IMG/VR virus record: IMGVR_UViG_3300038427_000339
Span: 1 to 40,763 of that record
Source of the DNA: a virus
Strand: one strand, 5' to 3'
Length of the DNA stretch: 40,763 nucleotides
Positions 29,099 to 36,602 of the stretch are shown piece after piece. Each line of letters opens with the position of its first letter. The stretch's first letter is position 1. The notes under the pieces were generated by a model, which ran no database searches, was not told the origin of the DNA, and was given only the letters and a program-made list of their open reading frames with translations. The position numbers and the translations under genes are program-made.

Positions 29099-30049
29099 AT
29101 GAAAAAGAAACTTATGGCACACTTATTCCAACTCCCGCGCTGGTTCGCAATTCCCTTCTTCGGCGCGTCGGCATTGCTTGGGTCCGTACTGGCCGGTGGC
29201 ATTACCGCTAACGCCTGGATAGCGTTTGTCGCCTGTCTGTTAGTCATGGCTGGCGGACATTCCTTTAATTCCTACCTGGACTACGCGTGGACCGGGTTAG
29301 ATAAAGGTGAGTTAGAAAACCGGAGCGCGGAAAAGACCTATACCGGCGGGCAGAATCTTCTCGAGACGAAAGTAGTTAGTCTCAGTGAAGTATTTACCAA
29401 TGCTGTGTTCTGGTATATTCTATCGGCAATCCCAATAATATATCTGGCGACCAGTGTAACCTGGTTGATTATTATTCCCTGGGTAGCGGGGATGCTGATG
29501 ACGTTCTGGTACTCTAAGAGCAAATTCAACTATACCCATGAACTCGCTCTCGGTTGTGCAGTCGGGCCAGTACCGATGATTATTGGTATGTTAGCAGTTA
29601 ATCCCGCAGCAAACTGGGTACACGTCCTATTAGTTAGTGTACCCTTCGCTATCGTACTTAGTTTTGCCGGGTTAGCCATTGATGAATGGCCCGATGCTGA
29701 AGCTAATCTTAGAAAGGGTGTGAAGAGCCTGGCGTATGAGGTGTGGAAATGGTCAGATTATGTGTCGATAGACCGTCCAGATTATGCTTTAGGCGAACTA
29801 TGGGTAAAATCCCTGTCTACTCTCCAATGGTACCTGACTGGCTGGTTCTTATTCATGTTTTTCTACCAGGGAGTACTCATCAATCTAAATATCTTGAAAC
29901 CTCTTACCGGGCTGGCCTTCCTGGCATTTCCCTTCCTGATGGCCTGTATGCTAAAACTCAAGTCCAGTTTTAAGAAGTGGGCAGCGATTACCGTTATCGT
30001 CGGTGCCTTATATGTGATATTACTGTTGGTAGGACAGATATTGGGTTAA
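29099..30049 (+). CDS. UbiA-family prenyltransferase
   Basis: 316 residues with about nine membrane helices. The first Asp-rich motif is NSYLDYAWTGLD at 57-68, and TYTGGQNLLETKVVS follows as in MenA-type members. The second motif is DEWPDAEANLRKGVKSL at 195-211. These bind magnesium and the prenyl diphosphate. The enzyme would transfer a prenyl chain to an aromatic or lipid acceptor at the inner membrane. A GAGTGAGA leader precedes the ATG. Confidence 0.9.
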   Translation: MKKKLMAHLFQLPRWFAIPFFGASALLGSVLAGGITANAWIAFVACLLVMAGGHSFNSYLDYAWTGLDKGELENRSAEKTYTGGQNLLETKVVSLSEVFTNAVFWYILSAIPIIYLATSVTWLIIIPWVAGMLMTFWYSKSKFNYTHELALGCAVGPVPMIIGMLAVNPAANWVHVLLVSVPFAIVLSFAGLAIDEWPDAEANLRKGVKSLAYEVWKWSDYVSIDRPDYALGELWVKSLSTLQWYLTGWFLFMFFYQGVLINLNILKPLTGLAFLAFPFLMACMLKLKSSFKKWAAITVIVGALYVILLLVGQILG

Positions 30050-30062
30050 TCGGGAGTGTGTC

Positions 30063-30446
30063 ATGTTGCATACTCACTTTTTCCCTACTATATTACCAGT
30101 GGATGGTGAGGAATGTATTGCTTCGGGGAAATGTGAGTGCGGGTTAGTTAAATATTTTATTGACTACTATGGGGAGACTAAAGAGGGGATTTCACTAAAG
30201 GGATTAGAGAAAAGAGTAGCCGAGCTTAATAAAAAGTCTGAGGCTGAGTTTGAGAGAATAAGGATACCGATACCACCAAGAGGGAACCGAGCATTGATGC
30301 GGGATTACTATGGGAACAATAAAGCCCGGATATTTGCTCAGGTTGGTAAATACGGTTTTAACGCCACTAGAAACAGGCTGAGGATTTCAAGGAGAACACT
30401 GTACTATATCATAAAGACTGTGAAAAATAAGATGCTCGCTAAGTAG
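30063..30446 (+). CDS. Hypothetical protein with C-terminal helix-turn-helix
   Basis: 127 residues. ECIASGKCECGLVKYF near the N terminus may bind metal; a charged coiled region follows, and FNATRNRLRISRRTLYYII at the end is a helix-turn-helix of the homeodomain-like type. Possible small regulator between the UbiA and insertion-bearing segments. Confidence 0.55.
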   Translation: MLHTHFFPTILPVDGEECIASGKCECGLVKYFIDYYGETKEGISLKGLEKRVAELNKKSEAEFERIRIPIPPRGNRALMRDYYGNNKARIFAQVGKYGFNATRNRLRISRRTLYYIIKTVKNKMLAK

Positions 30447-30498
30447 TGTTGTTACTTGACATAAATAATTGCACTAGGGTAAATGAGTATAAAATATG

Positions 30499-30507
30499 GT
30501 GTTAGAT
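30499..30507 (+). repeat. Target-site duplication, left copy
   Basis: GTGTTAGAT, identical to 30940-30948 at the other side of the 432-bp element. Removing the element and one copy restores ATG GTG TTA GAT AGA as the start of the zinc-ribbon gene. Confidence 0.8.
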
Positions 30508-30939
30508 GGCTTTGCCTAAAAAGTGGCACTTGCCCAAAAAATCAACGAGTTGCCCAAAAAGTCGGTTCTATCTCCAGTTCGTAAATTGATTGAATCAGGA
30601 CGCGGAATAAATATTAATGACTATCTATAGTATACCCAATATATCACAAGGAATCACAAATAATCACAAACAACGGACATTATCGGATGTCTATGTAACT
30701 ATAGGACAAGCATCAAGGTTAAGCCTTGTTAATAGAGCCACTATTAGAAGATGGATAAAAACTGGGAGATTAAAAGGGGAAAAAATGGGATTGGTTACTT
30801 TGATTTTAAAAGACGATGTAATAAAAATTGCTAAGGAAAGAGGAACTATGTAATATGGTAGCGAGCAATTTCGACTTTTTGGGCAGAAATGGCAGTTGCC
30901 TAAAAAGTAACCCCGAAAGCCGACTTATTGGGCAAAGGC
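30508..30939. mobile_element. 432-bp insertion element with imperfect terminal inverted repeats
   Basis: The left end reads GGCTTTGCCTAAAAAGT; the right end, on the other strand, reads GCCTTTGCCCAATAAGT, 14 matches in 17. A 9-bp duplication GTGTTAGAT flanks it. Further copies of TTGCCyAAAAAGT lie inside both ends, in both orientations (30512, 30530, 30550, 30872, 30896, 30921). It has no transposase; its only gene is a MerR-type helix-turn-helix protein. The ends and duplication length recall IS5/IS903-type elements (GGCTTTGTT ends, 9-bp duplication), so a non-autonomous relative is the best guess. It splits the start of the zinc-ribbon gene. Confidence 0.75.
30617..30853 (+). CDS. MerR/excisionase-like helix-turn-helix protein inside the insertion
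   Basis: 78 residues. VTIGQASRLSLVNRATIRRW and TGRLKGEKMGLVTLI form a MerR or excisionase-type domain similar to the N-terminal part of IS607 TnpA, but no recombinase domain follows. It is carried by the 432-bp element and presumably binds the TTGCCCAAAAAGT repeats on both sides. The start codon lies in an A/T-rich leader with a weak ribosome site. Confidence 0.65.
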   Translation: MTIYSIPNISQGITNNHKQRTLSDVYVTIGQASRLSLVNRATIRRWIKTGRLKGEKMGLVTLILKDDVIKIAKERGTM

Positions 30940-30948
30940 GTGTTAGAT
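30940..30948 (+). repeat. Target-site duplication, right copy
   Basis: GTGTTAGAT directly after the right end of the insertion element; see 30499-30507. Confidence 0.8.
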
Positions 30949-31143
30949 AGATTATTTCCACCAAGACAGGTTACCTTTATTAACCGGGCGCTGGCGCCGT
31001 GGGTAAGGAAACCTCAAGGTGCGCTAAAGTGCTGTATCTGTGGCAGTTATGAGGTACTGCATATCGGTGGTATCAAAGACTTCTGGTTGTGCTTCAAGTG
31101 TCACACCAGACTCATATTTAAGAAAGAAGATAATAAGAGGTGA
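30940..31143 (+). CDS. Zinc-ribbon protein, 5' end displaced by the insertion
   Basis: About 67 residues. CCICGSYEV and CFKCHTRLI form a zinc ribbon after a basic N-terminal stretch (FPPRQVTFINRALAPWVRK). Before insertion the gene would have begun MVLDRLFPP at 30496; the right target duplication now supplies a GTG (30940) in frame, and a TTG at 30928 inside the element is the alternative. The stop overlaps the reductase start (GTGA). It may still be made, from the new start. Confidence 0.6.
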   Translation: MLDRLFPPRQVTFINRALAPWVRKPQGALKCCICGSYEVLHIGGIKDFWLCFKCHTRLIFKKEDNKR

Positions 31144-32051
31144 ATGTTTTAGTCACGGGCGCCAGCGGATTCATGGGGAAAGCCCTGGCTGATAGACTAT
31201 TAGAAGAGGGTCACGTTGTCTATGCCCTATCCCGTCATCCTCCCGCCGTAAGAGATGGTCTTATCCCGGTAGAGGGCGACGTGACGGTAGATAATCTTGG
31301 TGTTACCTACCTGCCTAAAATAGAACGTGTGTACCATTTAGCGGGAATCGTAAATCTCGGTCATGACCACGACGGCATGACATATAAAACTAATGTTCAG
31401 GGTACTGCCAATGTGTTGAAGTTCTGTGCTCGATACGAGATACCTCATTTATTATTCTGCTCAACGGCTTATACCTTCTGTCGTAATCCGTATGAACAGA
31501 GTAAAGCCGTAGCAGAGTTGATGGTACGCAATTCCGATATACCGTTAAAGACTATCTTTAAACCATCTATCGTGCTTGGGACTAAAGCGTACCCGGAATA
31601 CGGTCATTTCTCACAGTTTGCCGCTACGTTTATCAGAATACACCGGCGGGCAGAAATCATCCGGCGCGGCGCGGAAGATATATTAAGGTTACCGGTTATA
31701 AGACCAGTATTCCGTGTCCGGGGTAATGGCGGGGGATATTTGAACCTGGTTAAGATTTATGATGTCGTTAATAAGATGGCGTCTGTAGATAAGCCCGGTA
31801 CCTGCTGGCTGACTAACCGGAATCCGCCGAAACTGGGTTACCTGCTTAAACTTATCGGAGAAATGGCGATGGTTGAGGCAATTTTCGTAAATGACTTCCA
31901 TGCTAACCTGATAGAATCACAGTTTAATCGACTGATTAGAGCCTTTCTGCCGTATTTAGGTGGCGATGACCTGCCTTCGGATATCGAGCAGTGTGAACTT
32001 ACCGAAGATTTTCTAAGGTGGACAATAAATAACCAGTTACAAAGGGGATAG
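31140..32051 (+). CDS. Extended SDR family NAD(P)-dependent reductase
   Basis: 303 residues. The NAD(P) motif TGASGFMG lies at 6-13; VYHLAGIVN and CSTAYTF mark the extended SDR; the catalytic pair is Tyr118 and Lys122 (NPYEQSK). The C-terminal domain lacks sugar-nucleotide signatures and resembles 3-beta-hydroxysteroid dehydrogenase or OleD-like lipid-tailoring reductases rather than sugar epimerases. GTG start overlapping the zinc-ribbon stop. Its position makes it the reductive step of the putative lipid/polyketide cluster. Confidence 0.75.
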   Translation: MNVLVTGASGFMGKALADRLLEEGHVVYALSRHPPAVRDGLIPVEGDVTVDNLGVTYLPKIERVYHLAGIVNLGHDHDGMTYKTNVQGTANVLKFCARYEIPHLLFCSTAYTFCRNPYEQSKAVAELMVRNSDIPLKTIFKPSIVLGTKAYPEYGHFSQFAATFIRIHRRAEIIRRGAEDILRLPVIRPVFRVRGNGGGYLNLVKIYDVVNKMASVDKPGTCWLTNRNPPKLGYLLKLIGEMAMVEAIFVNDFHANLIESQFNRLIRAFLPYLGGDDLPSDIEQCELTEDFLRWTINNQLQRG

Positions 32052-32053
32052 GT

Positions 32054-32443
32054 ATGAAGCTAGTTAGCCAGAAGGTAGTAGACAATAAGCAGGGTGATTG
32101 TTTTGCTGCTTGTCTGAATTCTATTTTAGAACGCGAAGATGTGCCTAACTGTCATACCGATAGAGAGCGTCATTGGCTCTCAAAATACAATGAATTTCTA
32201 AAGCCGCTTGGTTATCAAATAAGTTATTTTACAGTAGGGCACGCACCAACCCCTTACGGACACTTTATTATTTCGGTAAAATCGTATCTATTCGAGGGTC
32301 AATATCATTCTGTAGTTGGGTACACAAATAACTTTGGCGAGAGTACGATAGTTCATAATCCAAATCCTGAAGACCCGCGTGGGGTAAATATACCAGTTGA
32401 GGATTGGAGGCTAATTTATTTCATCTCGCATCGTTTTGATTAA
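32054..32443 (+). CDS. Papain-like/C39-like cysteine peptidase
   Basis: 129 residues. GDCFAACLNSIL holds the likely nucleophile Cys16; HSVVGYTN gives His85, and IVHNPNPEDPRG gives Asn102, the order of a papain-fold catalytic triad (C39-like or transglutaminase-like). It has no signal peptide and would act in the cytoplasm or virion. Co-transcribed two bases after the reductase. Confidence 0.6.
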   Translation: MKLVSQKVVDNKQGDCFAACLNSILEREDVPNCHTDRERHWLSKYNEFLKPLGYQISYFTVGHAPTPYGHFIISVKSYLFEGQYHSVVGYTNNFGESTIVHNPNPEDPRGVNIPVEDWRLIYFISHRFD

Positions 32444-32458
32444 AAGGGGGTGATAGCT

Positions 32459-32494
32459 ATGCTTAGTCCGTTTACTCCGGACCCTTTTAAGTAA
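32459..32494 (+). CDS. 11-residue mini-ORF (leader peptide candidate)
   Basis: MLSPFTPDPFK, preceded by AAAAGGGGGTGATAGCT, one of the strongest Shine-Dalgarno sequences in the window. It lies just before the promoter of the virion operon. It may be a leader or toxin-like peptide, or a chance frame. Confidence 0.3.
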   Translation: MLSPFTPDPFK

Positions 32495-32533
32495 AAGCGG
32501 GGTTAGTAGCATCCGCCAGAAAACACTCTATTC

Positions 32534-32561
32534 TTGACTAATACGGGAGGTGTGATAGAAT
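32534..32561 (+). promoter_or_regulatory. Promoter of the virion operon, leaderless type
   Basis: TTGACT (32534-32539), 16 bases, TAGAAT (32556-32561), with TGA just before the -10 (extended -10). The ATG at 32568 follows after six bases, where transcription should begin. Confidence 0.7.
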
Positions 32562-32567
32562 AAGGCT

Positions 32568-32885
32568 ATGGTTAGTGGATTATTTAATAGTCTGAGTCAT
32601 TTACCCAATCCTACTGAAGCGCGTCTGTTGCTTCAGGAAGTCAATACCCTGGCAGACCATCTTACCAAAATACCACCGGAGCGCATCAAACAGGTTACGA
32701 ATCTGCTCGATGATGTGATTGAACTGCAAAGACAGAACCCTGGTAATGTTGAGCCTTTGAAGATGGCCGTGCAACTGGTATGTGAAATCAACAAGTGCGA
32801 CATGGGAAAAATTACCGAGATACGCCAGATTATAAAAGAGGCGGCTAAGTTATCGCTAAAGGACATCATCAGCGAAACCGGTTAA
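32568..32885 (+). CDS. Hypothetical helical protein, first gene of the virion operon
   Basis: 105 residues, almost fully helical (EARLLLQEVNTLADHL, IKQVTNLLDDVIELQRQ). Leaderless ATG behind the promoter at 32534-32561. It precedes structural genes and could be a scaffold or assembly chaperone; nothing specific shows it. Confidence 0.6.
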   Translation: MVSGLFNSLSHLPNPTEARLLLQEVNTLADHLTKIPPERIKQVTNLLDDVIELQRQNPGNVEPLKMAVQLVCEINKCDMGKITEIRQIIKEAAKLSLKDIISETG

Positions 32886-32896
32886 GGAGTAGGCTT

Positions 32897-33145
32897 ATGG
32901 CCGATACTACTCAAGTAGCGAACTTTCTTTCCGAGATAGTCGCCCGGCTGAAAACGCAGGACCCGGCTAAAGGACCTTCACTACCAACATCATTAGATAT
33001 TTCGTGGCCGGGATTCTTCGCTCGCGGTATACAACGGATAACTACAGAGGGAGTAAAAGCGCCTTATAAGACCGTCGCACAGAAGGGACTACTCGAGGAA
33101 CTCAAGAGGGAGATACAAATAGTTACCGGCTGGCGACCGAAATAG
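32897..33145 (+). CDS. Hypothetical protein
   Basis: 82 residues. VANFLSEIVARLKTQDPAKG, then SLDISWPGFFARGIQRIT and a helical C-terminal part. AAGGAGTAGGCTT precedes the ATG. Possible small virion or assembly protein; unknown. Confidence 0.55.
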   Translation: MADTTQVANFLSEIVARLKTQDPAKGPSLPTSLDISWPGFFARGIQRITTEGVKAPYKTVAQKGLLEELKREIQIVTGWRPK

Positions 33146-33154
33146 GAGACGAAA

Positions 33155-36100
33155 ATGGCAAGCATATTTAGCATTGAAAACGTGAAATTTCCTTCGCTAG
33201 TGACGATGAGCACTGATTTTACTATAGACGGTGAGCTAAAACTATTCAGCTTGCCTTTCTACGGCGTGATGTGGGTCGTCGCCAAGGTGACTTATCCGAA
33301 ACAATGGTGGGAAATCATTGGGTCTCCAATTACGACTCAGACGGTGATAGCTACCCTGGGGAAGTTCAGTATTACTTTCCCTAAAGGTTTTGACCGTGAA
33401 GGTGATTATTTACTAGATATTGCCGCTTATCTGGGTCCGGAGAAGACGGAAAGTGCCGGTCCAGTTACCTCTGTTTCCGTGGAGATTCCGCCATTTCCGG
33501 CCATGGCTAGTACAAAACAGGCCACATTTACAGTATCCGGTACGGGTCCTGTTCCTAGCCCAATATCGTTTAGTATGAGTAATCCTACCATTAACCCCAG
33601 TACGGTAGAGATTGGCAAACAGACCGTGATTACCCTCCCGGTTAAGAATATAGGGACTCAAGCCCAGACAATTACTGTAGAGTTGCAGATTACTGAGATG
33701 GGTTGGTCCGATATAGCTCCGCCGGGAAGTATTGTTGGCGACCAGACTTTCGGTCCATATACCTTGCAGCCGGGTGATACCCAAAATGTGGTCTACAACT
33801 GGACCGCGGCGGGTGCTGCTACAGGGAAATGGATTGTTGCTAGTATATTTATTAATAAAGTTCTTACGCCTAACACCGGACCGAATAATCCGGAGATATT
33901 CAAGCAGCAGTTTGAAGTTATCTCACCGGTAGTTAGCTTCCAATTACTCAATCCGGTGCTGGTGCCGGCGGATGTCGAACTCGGTAAGGTAACGCAGATT
34001 ACCTTCGACGTGGTCAATAACAGCACTGACCCTCAGACAGTCAACCTGCATGCCGATATTACCGAGATGGGCTGGTCTGATATAGCTCCTCCGGGAAGCA
34101 TAGTAGATTCGCAAGATTTTGGACCGCAGACTATCCAACCCGGTGCTCATTGGAATCCTGTCTGGAATTGGACAGCCAAGGGTGCGATTACAGGTAAATG
34201 GATTGTGCTTTCGCTAAAGGATAACAGCGGCAATCTGACACCTAATACCGGACCGAACAATCCCAATATCTTTAAACAGGAGTTCCAGGTGGTGGCTCCG
34301 GTAGTCAGCTACCAACTATTGAATCCGGTATTGGCTCCGGCTGATGTTGTTTTCGGGCAGGTTGTGCAGATTACCTTCGACGTGGTCAATAACAGCACTG
34401 ACCCGCAAACGGTCAACCTGCATGCCGATATTACCGAGATGGGTTGGAGTAATATTGCTCCGCCAGGTAGTATCGTGGACTCTAAGGACTTCGGACCGCA
34501 GACTATCCAACCCGGTACGCATTGGAATCCCGTTTGGAATTGGACGGCTAAAGGCGCGATCACGGGCAAGTGGATTGTGCTTTCTTTGAAAGACTCAACT
34601 GGGACTCTTACGCCCAATACCGGACCGAACAATCCCAATATCTTTAAACAGGAATTCCAAATATTAGCGGCGACGACGCCCACACTTACAGTAACACCGA
34701 CCACGGTAAATAGCGGCGGCACGGTATCGTTTACGTTTACTAACTTCAAAGCTAGTGCGATGGTGACGATTACCGGTTCCTTTAGCTCGACACCGATTAC
34801 GGTTACGGCTAATGCTTCTGGAGCGGGTTCGGGAAGTTTTGCCGCCGTGGGCCCGGCCGGTCTCCAAACCCTGACGGCAACCGATGGTACAAATACTGCT
34901 CATGCTCAATTTACCATTACCGTCTCACCTACCCTGACCGTCTCACCGACGTCAATAAAAACCGGGGATAGTCTGACTTATACCTACAGTAATTTTGCGA
35001 AGAATGCTGCGATAACCGTCCAGATAGTAGCTTCGGATAGTACCATTATTAGTGCAGGTACCAGCCAGTCCGATGCTAATGGAAGTGGCAGCGGCGGACT
35101 AAAAATAAGCGGTACACCCGGTTTGTACTCCTTAATGCTCAGTGATGCTTCCGGAAACCTTACCAGCGCACAGTTTACCTTAACGGAGAACATCACCGGT
35201 TTAGTGGTTAGTTATAGCGGTACAATACCGAAATTAGCCGTGGGCTATGGGCTACAGTGCGCGGCGACGATTACTAATGCCGACGGGACCACGCAGGATG
35301 TCACCCAAAATACATTCACTGTCTGGTTGTCATCAAATCCGGCGGTAGCCACGGTGGATAATAAGGGGTCCGTTACGGGAGTGGGTGTGGGTACGGTTAC
35401 TATTACAGCGAAATATACGGAGCCTATTGGTAGAGTAGCTCTTACCGGGACAGTGAATCTCCAGGTCGTGGCGACACCAGGTGAAGCAAACGAGCCAACT
35501 CCCTACGCTTTAAATATCAAGCCGACTTCGCCGGCCAACCTAACGGTTGCTTTTAACCAGCAGTTCGATGCCTATATCCAGTATAACCAGAGCGATATGA
35601 TAATTTACCACGACAATACCGATGTGCACTGGCAGAGCTCAAATCCGGCGGTAGCCACGGTATCCGCCTATGGTATGGTATCCGGGGTAAGTGCCGGTAC
35701 CACACAGATATTCTGTGTCTACGGCGGGGTATCCAGTAATAAGGTTACCCTGACTGTGGTAGCTGGTGCGTCTACGGCAAATGCCTCCGGCCAGGTGGTC
35801 GATGCGGTCACTCAAGCGGGGATAGCTGGAGTGACGGTGCAGATTGGCTCGGTCCAAGTCGATACTGACTCGGGCGGGAACTGGACGATGGCAAATGTAC
35901 CGGTTGGGCCACAGACTATCACGTATAGTTTGACGGGTTATGTGACGCAGATGGTTAACGGCTGGACTATACAGCCGGGGGTAAATAATAATATTGGTAG
36001 TATGACTTTATGCCGGATAACTGGTAACTTGATTACTTTGCTGTCCTCCGGTGTCACGGCGGATTACTGGAATCTGCTTCTGAAGGATACTAATGGAAAG

Positions 36101-36343
36101 ACTATTAGTATTATGTATGTGCCGTTGTCAGCAATGCAGAAGGTATATCTGCCCGATAGCTTTGCCTTCCCAGCAAACTTTATGATTACGGCATTCAAGT
36201 ACATCGGGGTGAATAACGTAGCTCAGGTAGTGGATTGGCAGTCAATCTTCTCGACCTTACCCAATTACGTTACTACTCGATTCACCGGGCTGGGTACGTA
36301 TGTGATGAATCTTTCTATTGGAGTCTTAACGAAGACAGGGTAA
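33155..36343 (+). CDS. 1062-residue Ig-like adhesin or tail/spike protein
   Basis: Large, almost all-beta, Cys-poor protein. Residues about 136-506 hold three tandem repeats of about 124 residues with an ITEMGWSxIAPPGS core; copies two and three are almost identical in DNA (period 372 bases). Two Ig-like repeats starting with LTVTPTTVNSGGT follow, then two bacterial Ig-like 2 (Big2) domains (SSNPAVATV...GVGTVTITA), then a carboxypeptidase-regulatory-like domain (ASGQVVDAVTQAGIAGVTV) and a unique C-terminal domain. Such domain strings occur in phage tail and capsid decoration proteins that bind cell-surface polymers. Confidence 0.8.
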   Translation: MASIFSIENVKFPSLVTMSTDFTIDGELKLFSLPFYGVMWVVAKVTYPKQWWEIIGSPITTQTVIATLGKFSITFPKGFDREGDYLLDIAAYLGPEKTESAGPVTSVSVEIPPFPAMASTKQATFTVSGTGPVPSPISFSMSNPTINPSTVEIGKQTVITLPVKNIGTQAQTITVELQITEMGWSDIAPPGSIVGDQTFGPYTLQPGDTQNVVYNWTAAGAATGKWIVASIFINKVLTPNTGPNNPEIFKQQFEVISPVVSFQLLNPVLVPADVELGKVTQITFDVVNNSTDPQTVNLHADITEMGWSDIAPPGSIVDSQDFGPQTIQPGAHWNPVWNWTAKGAITGKWIVLSLKDNSGNLTPNTGPNNPNIFKQEFQVVAPVVSYQLLNPVLAPADVVFGQVVQITFDVVNNSTDPQTVNLHADITEMGWSNIAPPGSIVDSKDFGPQTIQPGTHWNPVWNWTAKGAITGKWIVLSLKDSTGTLTPNTGPNNPNIFKQEFQILAATTPTLTVTPTTVNSGGTVSFTFTNFKASAMVTITGSFSSTPITVTANASGAGSGSFAAVGPAGLQTLTATDGTNTAHAQFTITVSPTLTVSPTSIKTGDSLTYTYSNFAKNAAITVQIVASDSTIISAGTSQSDANGSGSGGLKISGTPGLYSLMLSDASGNLTSAQFTLTENITGLVVSYSGTIPKLAVGYGLQCAATITNADGTTQDVTQNTFTVWLSSNPAVATVDNKGSVTGVGVGTVTITAKYTEPIGRVALTGTVNLQVVATPGEANEPTPYALNIKPTSPANLTVAFNQQFDAYIQYNQSDMIIYHDNTDVHWQSSNPAVATVSAYGMVSGVSAGTTQIFCVYGGVSSNKVTLTVVAGASTANASGQVVDAVTQAGIAGVTVQIGSVQVDTDSGGNWTMANVPVGPQTITYSLTGYVTQMVNGWTIQPGVNNNIGSMTLCRITGNLITLLSSGVTADYWNLLLKDTNGKTISIMYVPLSAMQKVYLPDSFAFPANFMITAFKYIGVNNVAQVVDWQSIFSTLPNYVTTRFTGLGTYVMNLSIGVLTKTG

Positions 36344-36348
36344 AAAAT

Positions 36349-36594
36349 ATGGCTGGAGAATATGTAAGATTACAACAGGCTCTGGCGCAACATGCAATGC
36401 CGGGAGGCCGGAAGGTGGCGGCTCAAGCCATGCGGGAATATCTTATCGCTGAAGGTAGTAATGCCTCCTTAGCCTCGTTAGGACTGAATGAGGCATATCC
36501 GAATATCATGCCACTTGATACCCTACCGGACCGGATTGAGAGTGACCCGGAGTTCGCTAAACTGATGCACAGTGTGGTAAACAACGTATATTAG
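36349..36594 (+). CDS. Hypothetical helical protein
   Basis: 81 residues starting MAGEYVRLQQALAQHAM. A longer frame begins inside the spike gene, but the ATG five bases after its stop is preferred. Helical, no cysteines. Unknown function; between the spike and the peptidase genes. Confidence 0.6.
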   Translation: MAGEYVRLQQALAQHAMPGGRKVAAQAMREYLIAEGSNASLASLGLNEAYPNIMPLDTLPDRIESDPEFAKLMHSVVNNVY

Positions 36595-36602
36595 GAGGCT
36601 AT

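Noticed and set aside
30448-30500. TTGACA at 30456-30461 as a promoter
   Set aside because: No acceptable -10 sequence occurs at 16-18 bases, so it is not called.
25767-32051. Archaeal-type ether-lipid pathway (CDP-archaeol synthase plus DGGGP synthase)
   Set aside because: The UbiA and CdsA-like genes could suggest it, but a bacterial ACP and a type III synthase-like enzyme do not fit, and the promoters and clamp-loader gene are bacterial.
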